This document shows positions 1-6,578 of a stretch of 12,226 nt of DNA, piece by piece (positions within the stretch are counted from its first letter, which is position 1; each line of letters opens with the position of its first letter). The notes below the pieces were generated by a model. It did not search any database. It saw nothing but the letters and a program-made list of their open reading frames with translations, and was not told the origin of the DNA. The stretch is from Stephanodiscus triporus (lineage: Eukaryota; Bacillariophyta; Thalassiosirophyceae; Thalassiosirales; Thalassiosiraceae). The position numbers and the translations under genes were made by a program. The stretch spans positions 1-12,226 of the forward strand of contig JALLAZ010000764.1 in assembly GCA_036939755.1 (NCBI GenBank), given 5' to 3'.

Positions 1-801
1 AGGGGCCCTGGATCCACACCAGGTCCCCCCCCAGGATCGAGACGCCCAGCTCGTAACGCAGGGCGGACTTCCCGGCGTACTTGTGGGACCCGAAGGGGTT
101 TCCCTCTGTCACCAATCCCTGCTGAGGGATACAGAAGTGTGTCCCGTCGATTGTCATCAGACAATTGTTCAGGACGTCCCCTTTTTTTGACTTTTGAAGT
201 CGATCTGTGGTGGCGGCGGCGAAGGGGAGGGAGGGGTGTGAGGACGGCGCGGTGGAGAAAAAATCGAATATTCATGCAATTGCGGCAAAGGCAAGATGGT
301 CTGTGGTCCGAGGATCCGGCGACCGGTGCTGGGGCCTCCAAATGAAGATGAACACTCCGCGCCATCCTCACATTGTGAGTAAATAAATTTACTCACCACC
401 ACTTCTTCAAGCTTAGCGATGGCCTTTATAAAGGCCCAAGCCCACTTGCAAAACGTCTTCACATCGACGGCTCCGGAAGATGCGCCGACGGTGGCACACG
501 CCAGGTCCTTCTTTGGGTAGGCCTTCATAAAATGAAGTGCCCAAAGCAGGTGCTTTGGGCGGCCTTTCTCCGGGAGGAGGGAGTCTCTGAGGAGGAGATC
601 CCAAACGATCTCCACGGCCTCAACGCGAGTCCCGAAGAACTCGCGGAAGTGCCGCGCCTCCCTGTCGATCATCCTGACAACATGGGACATCCTATTTTGG
701 ATGTTCCGTGCCTCTGCCTCCCAATCGATGTCATCGAGGTCGGCGTCGTAGTCGTTGTCCTCCTCGTCGTCAAAGTAGGCTGTGATGGGGGCGGAGGTCA
801 T
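1..801 (-). CDS. Harbinger-like DDE transposase, partial (C-terminus off left edge), frameshifted
   Basis: Exon 1 (801-397, 135 codons) starts at the first in-frame ATG, in a good context (A at -3), and begins MTSAPITAYFDDEEDN. The open frame continues upstream to 897 without an ATG. The exon has an acidic N-terminus, then a helical segment with FREFFGTRVEAVEIVWDLL and GRPKHLLWALHFMKAYP, as in N-termini of DDE_Tnp_4 transposases. A 192-bp intron (396-205, GTGAGT...CACAG) follows. Exon 2 (204 to the edge) reads IDFKSQKKG and then hits TGA; one base later in frame it continues DVLNNCLMTIDGTHF, with HKYAGKSALRYELGVSIL further on. The D of IDGT is the expected first catalytic aspartate. The frame change falls in an A7G4 run, so one missing base (natural or sequencing) is the simplest cause. 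The other two catalytic residues lie outside the window. Family assignment is by motif recall, not a search. Confidence 0.75.
205..396 (-). other. Intron 1 of Harbinger-like transposase
   Basis: The donor is GTGAGT and the acceptor is CACCACAG. Splicing joins codon 135 in phase 0 to ATC GAC TTC, giving a natural lead-in to the DGT catalytic motif. The donor sits inside an interrupted palindrome (375-396), a 10-bp stem around 2 bases, so the same GTGAGT sequence also occurs on the opposite strand. Translating through the intron gives low-complexity Pro/Ser/Cys-rich sequence unlike the flanking protein. Confidence 0.7.
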
Positions 802-972
802 TGTTAGAGGAGTCGGTGGAGGAGAGGGGAGGGGGGAGGGTTTTCTTCTTGGTTGTGTGTTGTGTGGTGTGGTTGGCGGAGGGGCCAGCCATGCCACATC
901 AGAACTGATACTCTGATGCCGCCATGACCCCTTTTTGGTACCAAAATAGACTGTTACTTTTTATGTAACAAC

Positions 973-1109
973 AAATTCTTGCAAATCACCTTGCATTTGC
1001 AAATCGCGATTTGCATAAAATTCGTTCAAATCGTTTTTATAGTACGATTTTACGAATTCCTATGTAGAGAGCTTGCAAATCGCGATTTGCAAGAATTTCA
1101 TGCAAATCG
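973..1109. repeat. Cluster of palindromic GCAAATCG repeats
   Basis: The core TTGCAAATCG and its reverse complement build an 18-bp perfect palindrome at 998-1015 and a 22-bp perfect palindrome at 1072-1093, both centred on TCGCGA. A further copy lies at 980-987 (GCAAATCA variant) and another at 1101-1109. The 15-mer AAATTCTTGCAAATC (973-987) is exactly inverted at 1084-1098. The region is AT-rich, has no coding potential and lies midway between two divergent transposon genes. It could be a binding array for the transposase or its Myb-like partner, or for a host factor; that is inference. Confidence 0.85.
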
Positions 1110-1235
1110 TTGAAATTCGATAAAAATGACCAGCAAAGGTTACTCAACTGGTGGATTGTCATTTTTTCTGTGTAGGTCAGTACCAGACTCTACAGGACCA
1201 ACTCCGCGCCTAACAAAAAAACACCAACCCCTCCA

Positions 1236-1259
1236 ACACAACCACACAACCACACAACC
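1236..1259. repeat. ACACAACC tandem repeat (three units) in leader
   Basis: Three exact 8-bp ACACAACC units are followed by further CA-rich sequence up to about 1268, just before the start codon of the second Harbinger gene. The other gene's leader (about 850-877, minus strand) is similarly CA-rich (CCAACCACACC...). It is probably an unstructured 5' UTR; no function is demonstrated. Confidence 0.7.
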
Positions 1260-1307
1260 ACACACAACAGCATCATAAAACACTCCGCCACTTCCTCCCC
1301 CCCCCCA

Positions 1308-2454
1308 ATGCCTCGCCCGCCAATGCCGAAGGTTCGAAATTGGGGAGAAGCCGACAAAGCAATACTTTATAAGCTAATGAAGTCTGGCGCCATTGACATC
1401 GACGACACCTCGCTCGAGAACATTGAGCACATTCGAAAGGCGCACTTCCAACAACGCTCGAGCGAGAATTTTTGGCGCAACTTCCGCAATTACGCCACCC
1501 GCCTTGACCTAGAGGATTCATACCACAGCACAAGACAACGCACGGCCGAAGAAGGTAAGCTGCACGTTTGTGTTTTCTATTGTATATTTGATTGTCATGT
1601 CATTTATTTACCTTTTACATCGCCGCCGCCGCCGCCACTGCAGGAGTAGAGGAGAATCCTCAAGACGCCAATGCCGACAAGGAGGTCAAGCATGACGACG
1701 AGGACAACAATGAAGACGTGCCCAACATAGCCACGATGCCCCCCAAGAAAAAGCCCGCTGCAACCTTGGCAGCAGCCGCGGCACCTGCCGTGGAGAGGAA
1801 GGTGATGCCTCCCCCCGCCCCAAAGCCGACGATCTTCTCCGTCAGCTCTGCCAACATGTTTGGCGTGAGCTACTTCTGCGAAGCCACTCAAGACTTCGCA
1901 GAAGTGGCCTTCCACGTCAATTGAGTGCTCCGCAATACTGACTATTGCGTGACCGTATCTCCGGGTGGCAAGGCCATCAACTACGTGCACGCGGTCAGGC
2001 GGAGTACTTCACGAAGGAATTCCTCCGCTCGATAATGGGACGCGACTATTCGACGACAAATAGTCACGTCATCGCCTACGATGATGAAACGCAGGAGATG
2101 ATCGAGAAGAAGGTTGTCCCCAAGAGCAATCTCTACTGGGGAGAACCACAAGTAGTGCACCTAAAGTGGGAGTGCACAGGCACTCCCCAAATCTTCAAGG
2201 GCAACTATGCCATTGATTATGTTCTCAGGGATTCGAGTGGACGTAAAAAACGCCAACGCAACACCATCCTCATCGTGAGGGTCAAGAGGGTGAAGGAGCG
2301 CACGTTGGCGGCGGCGCAGGTAGTCGTCAAGGAGATCAGCCTCCTCGGCGTCTTCAGTCAGGGGAGCAGCAGCGCCAGCTCCTCTCCTCGCAAGAGAAGG
2401 ACTCACCGCAGAGGCGGACACGAGGTGCGTGACGACGACGACGGGGGAGAATAG
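1308..2454 (+). pseudogene. Harbinger-associated Myb/SANT-like protein, disrupted by stop and frameshift
   Basis: Exon 1 (1308-1554) encodes MPRPPMPKVRNWGEADKAIL and then a helical region with GAIDIDDTS, IRKAHFQQRS and FWRNFRNYATR, resembling the DNA-binding companion proteins of PIF/Harbinger elements. An 89-bp intron (1555-1643) joins phase-correctly into exon 2, which is acidic, then Lys/Ala/Pro-rich (PPKKKPAATLAAAAAP), then contains ATQDFAEVAFHVN. TGA at 1922-1924 interrupts the frame, yet the same frame carries on sensibly (VLRNTDYCVTVSPGGKAINY). Around 2000 the reading shifts by one base into YFTKEFLRSIMGRDYSTTNS, which runs to the stop at 2452-2454 with a basic RKRRTHRR tail. Restoring continuity needs one substitution and one added base, so this copy looks like a pseudogene. 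Calling it a Myb/SANT partner rests on position and general resemblance. Confidence 0.65.
1555..1643 (+). other. Intron of Harbinger Myb-like gene
   Basis: The donor is GTAAGC and the acceptor is CACTGCAG, preceded by a (CGC)n microsatellite at about 1621-1636. Phase 1 joining turns G|GA into Gly and gives RTAEEGVEENPQ across the junction. Without splicing, the exon 1 frame runs into the intron and stops at 1647-1649. Confidence 0.75.
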
Positions 2455-2637
2455 GGTGGAAGTGGAGGCAGGGGCGGCAGAGGGGGACGAGGAAAGAAGG
2501 GGACGAAGTGGGTGGTCTGATCGATATTGTTTCACATTTTTAGTATGCTATAATTTTTACTAGTAAAAGTTACTAACTATCCTAAGCTGCGTTTAAGTGA
2601 GTTTTTAGTGCCAAGCACGAAGCTTGCAGTCGCCGGG

Positions 2638-2667
2638 GGGAAATAGTGGGTGCGTACACTATTTCCC
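2638..2667. repeat. Perfect 11-bp stem hairpin
   Basis: GGGAAATAGTG (2638-2648) pairs exactly with CACTATTTCCC (2657-2667) across an 8-base loop. It lies about 185 bp past the end of the second Harbinger gene, where a transposon end or a transcript 3' end could be. Without the left element end its role cannot be assigned. Confidence 0.7.
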
Positions 2668-3000
2668 TCAACTCCATTAGAAGGTCGGATCAAGTAATGA
2701 GAGACTTGTGGTGACTTTACTTATGAAAATTTAAAATCTAAATTAGAAATCTGCATAAGTATTTTGAAACTAACACAGTTAAATCATTGAGTAAAGAGGT
2801 GCTTTTCCTAAGTAAACTACAATCAATCATATCTCAGCCAGGACTTCATATTTTTTGACCTGCCCAACAAAAGTCTCATTACCTATCTAGAGATAGATAC
2901 TAGATACGTAGAGAACACAATGTGTGAAATTTTTGATTTCCAGGGACCCCTTTCTAGTAAATTTTAGTTGGAGGCCACAGCAAGGAGGGATTTGACGGGA

Positions 3001-3122
3001 ATTCCTACCGCTAAATATGGCAGGACAATACCAAAGTACGTGACATATCTCCCCCGCTCTACCAGGGGAATATTATGTACATGCTACTTGTAGCACTGTC
3101 CTGCCATATTGCGGCGCGGGAA
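3001..3122. repeat. Imperfect inverted repeat with a perfect 14-bp core
   Basis: AATATGGCAGGACA (3014-3027) is exactly inverted at 3097-3110. Similarity extends outward (CCGC, TTCC) and inward (AAGTA, ACATA) to roughly 40-45 bp per arm with small gaps. The structure could be a degenerate miniature inverted-repeat element or a foldback. No target duplication was recognised. Confidence 0.6.
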
Positions 3123-3585
3123 CTCTCGCCACGCCATCCATCTTTCTTGTCGGAACCATAGAATTCCGATGGATGTCAGCGCGGAGAGGAAGGAAGAGAT
3201 CCGATCTTCGTCTTGTCATTTCCGCCGCATCCTTGTCGTCCAAAGCCATCCGCCCGCTCGTAGCTTTCGTAGAAATAAAAATCCCCACACCCACCCTGAA
3301 GCATCTCTTTTGGTGCCGACGGAGTAGGGCAGGAGGGATTTCGAATCATTATTAGAACGTGATTCCAAAGCCCAACCGCCTGTGTATATCCACCGGGTCC
3401 TCATACAAATAGCTGCTACTAGACCTATGACGGAGGCGGGACGAAGCAATGGCCTCTGGTTTCAAAGTTTCTTTGGAGGTCAAATGTACAGTAGAGTAGA
3501 AGTATGCCACAAGAACGCGCCGCCTGTCCGTCCCCATGGGCAGGATTCCGGCTCCTACTACTCATAAAAATAAATCGTAAAAACC

Positions 3586-4084
3586 ATGAAGCTGGTCAAA
3601 TTCCTCCAAAAGCTCAACCGAGAGCAGGTCACAATCGAGCTCAAGAATGGCACCGTGATCTCGGGGACGGTCGTGGGTGTCGATGCGACAATGAACGCGC
3701 ACTTGAAGAAGGCCAAGATGACCGCGCGGGGAAAGAATCCCGTGAGCTACGCCACCCTGAGCGTCAGGGGCAGCACGGTCCGGGCGTGGCTGTTACCGGA
3801 CGGTCTAAATCTAGATGCCCTGCTGGTTGAGGAATCCACGAAGGTGCGCTTATATTTTCTGATGAAGTACCTGGTATAATTTTTTCTTTGGTTTTCTTTC
3901 GACTCGAACCCCTTGCAATGTTTGAATTCTGTGTATCTAACTCACATATTATGTTCATTCCTTGCATCTGCCATTTTAGAACGTGCAAAAGGCGGCACCT
4001 GTCGGTCCAGGTGCAGGACGAGGAAGGGGGCGTGGACGAGGGGGTGGTGGAAGAGGGAGATCTAGTGGGCCGGGAAGGAGGTAA
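3586..4084 (+). CDS. SNRPD1: Small nuclear ribonucleoprotein SmD1
   Basis: SmD1 is one of the seven Sm proteins that form the ring on U1, U2, U4 and U5 snRNAs in the nucleus, the core of spliceosomal snRNPs. Two exons (3586-3843 and 3980-4084) give 120 residues, matching the family length of about 119. The Sm1 motif spans about residues 16-40 (TIELKNGTVISGTVVGVDAT then MN) and the Sm2 motif about 58-72 (LSVRGSTVRAWLLPD). The second exon encodes the Arg-Gly tail typical of SmD1 (GRGRGRGRGGGGRGR), a target for arginine methylation. The start MKLVKFLQKL is the canonical SmD1 N-terminus. The gene converges on the Obg-family gene with 242 bp between stop codons. Retaining the intron would add about 11 residues and stop before the RG tail, giving a tail-less form; whether this happens is unknown. 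Confidence 0.96.
3844..3979 (+). other. Intron of SmD1
   Basis: This 136-bp phase-0 intron runs from AAG|GTGCGC to CCATTTTAG|AAC. A CTAAC branch-point-like motif lies about 40 bases before the acceptor and the interior is T-rich. Splicing attaches the RG-rich tail exon. It shows no resemblance to the methyltransferase introns. Confidence 0.93.
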
Positions 4085-4326
4085 CCGGTATTGCCAATGG
4101 CTGTGTGTGTACGGATGGAGGGGAGGGAGAATGAGAGACAGCCGATGTTTCACTTGCTCAAAAAACAACAAACATCATCTTCAGGGGGAACTGATTCGAG
4201 AGGACAATCTTCCGACATCAAACAATGCAGGGTGGCCTTCAACAAAATTTAATATTATATCAGCATAATGCGATAAAACAATTATCTAGCTGTAAATTCA
4301 ATTCTTCTTTCCACACCTATTGTTCT

Positions 4327-6255
4327 TCACTCTCTAGAGGCATCGCCGTCTTGGTCACTCATTTTACATTTTTCGTCTTCTGCGGCATTAGCGCCCTTCA
4401 CCTTGCTAACGAACATTGCCACCCTCTCCATCAAATCATCTACCCCATCACCTTCCTTGGCACTGATAAACATTAGACGGCTGTGCGGCATGACCTTAAT
4501 CAGCTCACCTTCCAGATCCTCTCTGTTTCGGAAGCATCCATCACTGTAGGACGAATGGTCGTTGCCGAATGCCGCATCTACTTTGTTCACGACCACCACC
4601 TGGGGCATCGTGGCAAGTTTGCCCGTGCCGTAATTCATCAGCTCCCTGTTGATCATCGCGTACTCCTCGAGGATGCTCGTTGACGTGGCATCGAGTAGGT
4701 GCAGTATGACGTGACACCGTTCAACGTGGCGGAGAAAGGCGTGGCCGAGCCCAATTCCCTCAGATGCGCCGGCGATGAGGCCCGGCACGTCGCATATGAC
4801 AAGGGATTTGAAATTGTTGTTGTCCCTCATCTCGCCACCATCGTCGTCATCTTTGACATTGTGATAGTACGGTGGCACCCAAACGCCCAGGTTCGGCACT
4901 ACGGTAGTGAACGGGTAGTCTGCGATCTTAGGCTTGGCCCTAGTGACCTTTCCCAGTAGAGTCGATTTCCCGGCGTTTGGGACGGCGACAAGCGCCACGT
5001 CGGCGACGACCTTCAAAGTCAGCTTCAGCCGCTTGCGCTCTCCCGGCCCCGGCGGGATACGCGGCGTCCTGATCCCACGCGGCTGACACTTTTCCGCCGG
5101 TCCTCCGCTGCCGTCGCCCCCAGTCCCACCCGTGGCAATCACGAGTGTTGGGTCGTCTAGGGTGATTGTCCCGCGATCGACGTAGCGAATGATGGGATGT
5201 TCGGCAGCATCAATAATATCGTCCGTCACCTCCTCTTGCACGATCGTTCCCGGGGGAACCCTGACGACGATATTCTTCCCATTCCTGCCGCGTCGATTCT
5301 GCCGTTCGCCGTCGCATCCGTTCTCGGCGCGGAACGAAAGTACCCACCCAGCGGCTCCGCGCCTCTTATTAGCGGAGTTGGCGGCACCGCCGCCCCCGAA
5401 GGCGTTCGGCCTGTACGCGTATCGAGACAGTCCCGCGAGGGTGTTCATGCTCTCGTCGACCCGGAGCACGACGTCACCCCCCCTTCCACCATCACCGCCG
5501 TCGGGTGGTCCGTTTTGGCTCTTGCCGACTTTTTTGTATGTGGAGCTGCCCTGCCCCCCGGAACCGGCGCGGACATATATCGTCGCCTCGTCGAAGAAGG
5601 AGTACTCATTCGTCGACGATGGCTGCGATGGCGTTAATGTTGAAGCAGTAGATGCCTCAGTGACCGGATTTGCAATAGCCTTGAAGCTGCCATCATGCAA
5701 TATTGTCTCTGGTGTAGCACAAGCGGTTTCATTCGGAGAGAACGACGCATCAAGAGACTTGTTATCATTCTTCATTGATAGATAGGTCATAAGAGGGGAA
5801 GGCAATAATATCGAGGTGAAACTTCTTCGTAATTTCGAACGACCAACACTGAATGTCAGCGGGGACGAAGGCATGACGAATGAATCCGCAATAGGACGAG
5901 CAAGCGTAGACATAACAAAAAGGATAGTCAAGCCATGACTTGTTCTTGTTATTTCTCTCCTGCCTTTGCAGCTCCCCACTATTAGCTTCCCACCAAAACG
6001 CCGCATCCAGGATTTATTCCTAATCCTTCCAAAGTCGCTGCTACTATCACCAAGGACGTCATCATCGTCGTTGTAGAAAATTCCATTGCCGCAATCGTCA
6101 TTAGAATTGCAATTATCGACGACACTACCCTCCCCCACGACTCTGCGAATTCTCCTTCTCCTTCTCCTTCTACAGGAAAGGTCGCTGTTTGTTGGAGTCG
6201 AAGATGATGAACTGCAGTGTCGTCGTGCAAGGCAATCTTCGTCACCTACTGCCAT
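4327..6255 (-). CDS. Obg-family GTPase, probably organellar (plastid type)
   Basis: Obg GTPases act in assembly of the large subunit of bacterial-type ribosomes; plastid and mitochondrial versions are nucleus-encoded. The 642-residue intronless frame has an extended leader (1 to about 219), a glycine-rich Obg domain (about 220-412, with AGSGGQGSSTYKK, GGDGGRGGDVV, VPPGTIV) and a G domain from about 414. Motifs are G1 VPNAGKST (425-432), switch I YPFTTVVPNLG (447-457), G3 DVPGLI (489-494), G4 NKVD (557-560) and G5 SAK (598-600). The first G1 glycine is replaced by Ala424 (AVPNAGKS rather than GxPNAGKS). A C-terminal OCT domain is absent. A hydrophobic stretch LTILFVMSTLA (109-119) followed by ADSFVMP (124-129 region) resembles a diatom signal peptide with an ASAFAP-like cleavage site, but it lies far from Met1; Met84 would suit it better. 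Met1 has the better start context (A at -3, G at +4). Confidence 0.93.
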   Translation of the reverse strand: MAVGDEDCLARRHCSSSSSTPTNSDLSCRRRRRRRIRRVVGEGSVVDNCNSNDDCGNGIFYNDDDDVLGDSSSDFGRIRNKSWMRRFGGKLIVGSCKGRREITRTSHGLTILFVMSTLARPIADSFVMPSSPLTFSVGRSKLRRSFTSILLPSPLMTYLSMKNDNKSLDASFSPNETACATPETILHDGSFKAIANPVTEASTASTLTPSQPSSTNEYSFFDEATIYVRAGSGGQGSSTYKKVGKSQNGPPDGGDGGRGGDVVLRVDESMNTLAGLSRYAYRPNAFGGGGAANSANKRRGAAGWVLSFRAENGCDGERQNRRGRNGKNIVVRVPPGTIVQEEVTDDIIDAAEHPIIRYVDRGTITLDDPTLVIATGGTGGDGSGGPAEKCQPRGIRTPRIPPGPGERKRLKLTLKVVADVALVAVPNAGKSTLLGKVTRAKPKIADYPFTTVVPNLGVWVPPYYHNVKDDDDGGEMRDNNNFKSLVICDVPGLIAGASEGIGLGHAFLRHVERCHVILHLLDATSTSILEEYAMINRELMNYGTGKLATMPQVVVVNKVDAAFGNDHSSYSDGCFRNREDLEGELIKVMPHSRLMFISAKEGDGVDDLMERVAMFVSKVKGANAAEDEKCKMSDQDGDASRE

Positions 6256-6578
6256 GTTGAGGGTGGTGTGGCGATGGGTTAGAGAATTTTTGGACTCCTT
6301 GTGAGCATAATTTTTCTTGTGTGTAAAAAAAATACCTAATATTTGTACGATACGCGTACCTAGATAAGGAGGAGCACGAATCTATTTATTCCTACGTAGA
6401 TTCGACTGCCTCACCCTAAGAGCTCACACCGAGCGTCTCGACCTCTCTACTCTTCGCTCGTCCCTATGGTCAACTCGAGCGCAACGCCCACCCTCACGAA
6501 ATAATCTAACATTCGTTGTCCAGATCCAGATCACCGCCCAGCAAGCCGCCGATAGCGCAGACGACCACGGCAGAATAA
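6256..6578. promoter_or_regulatory. Divergent promoter between Obg GTPase and methyltransferase genes
   Basis: This 323-bp spacer separates two start codons on opposite strands. It contains a hairpin CGAATCTA (6377-6384) / TAGATTCG (6397-6404), an AT-rich stretch near 6305-6345 and a short stop-terminated frame starting with the ATG at 6474. No further exon of the methyltransferase could be supported. The promoter role is inferred from position only. Confidence 0.5.

Larger units (their letters stand above)
802..1307. promoter_or_regulatory. Divergent promoter region of the Harbinger element
   Basis: This 506-bp spacer separates the start codons of the two outward-reading transposon genes, so it should contain both promoters and leaders. 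It holds a small hairpin (897-903 with 912-918, CATCAGA/TCTGATG) and a cluster of GCAAATCG-type palindromes (973-1109). It also holds the motif GTACCAGACTCTACAG (1180-1195), which recurs ahead of the piggyBac gene, and CA-rich leaders on both sides, including ACACAACC tandem repeats at 1236-1259. The minus-strand leader has an out-of-frame ATG at 893-891 that could start a short upstream ORF. The promoter role is inferred from position. Confidence 0.6.
1..2460. mobile_element. PIF/Harbinger-type DNA transposon, left end outside window, decayed
   Basis: This is a two-gene DNA transposon body: a DDE transposase on the minus strand and a Myb/SANT-like companion on the plus strand, read outward from a common central spacer. 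PIF/Harbinger elements typically encode exactly this pair, with the companion helping the transposase bind DNA and enter the nucleus. The left terminus is missing from the window, so terminal inverted repeats and the 3-bp target duplication cannot be paired; the right boundary given is simply the end of the second gene. Three separate lesions (a frameshift near 177-187, a stop at 1922 and a frameshift near 2000) suggest an inactive copy, although single-base homopolymer errors in the assembly could explain the frameshifts. Confidence 0.75.
2455..3585. other. Gene-poor spacer between the Harbinger element and SmD1
   Basis: I see no gene that I can support in this 1.1-kb stretch. It is AT-rich from 2520 to 2960 and holds a perfect 14-bp palindrome TTTTACTAGTAAAA (2555-2568), a strong hairpin (2638-2667) and an imperfect inverted repeat (about 3001-3122). 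Several short frames (60-77 codons) lie at 3073-3567 on both strands, with no recognisable motif and no consistent exon structure. The right end of the Harbinger element probably lies somewhere in 2455-2700. The last ~150 bases must include the SmD1 promoter and leader; the leader just before the ATG is A-rich (AAAAATAAATCGTAAAAACC). Confidence 0.6.

Noticed and set aside
3073..3537. Small minus-strand frames (61-77 codons), possibly a gene divergent from SmD1
   Set aside because: No recognisable domain, and I could not join the frames with convincing splice sites.
5189..5785. 198-codon plus-strand frame
   Set aside because: It lies wholly antisense to the conserved Obg domain and is Ser/Pro-rich without motifs; a shadow of the GTPase gene.
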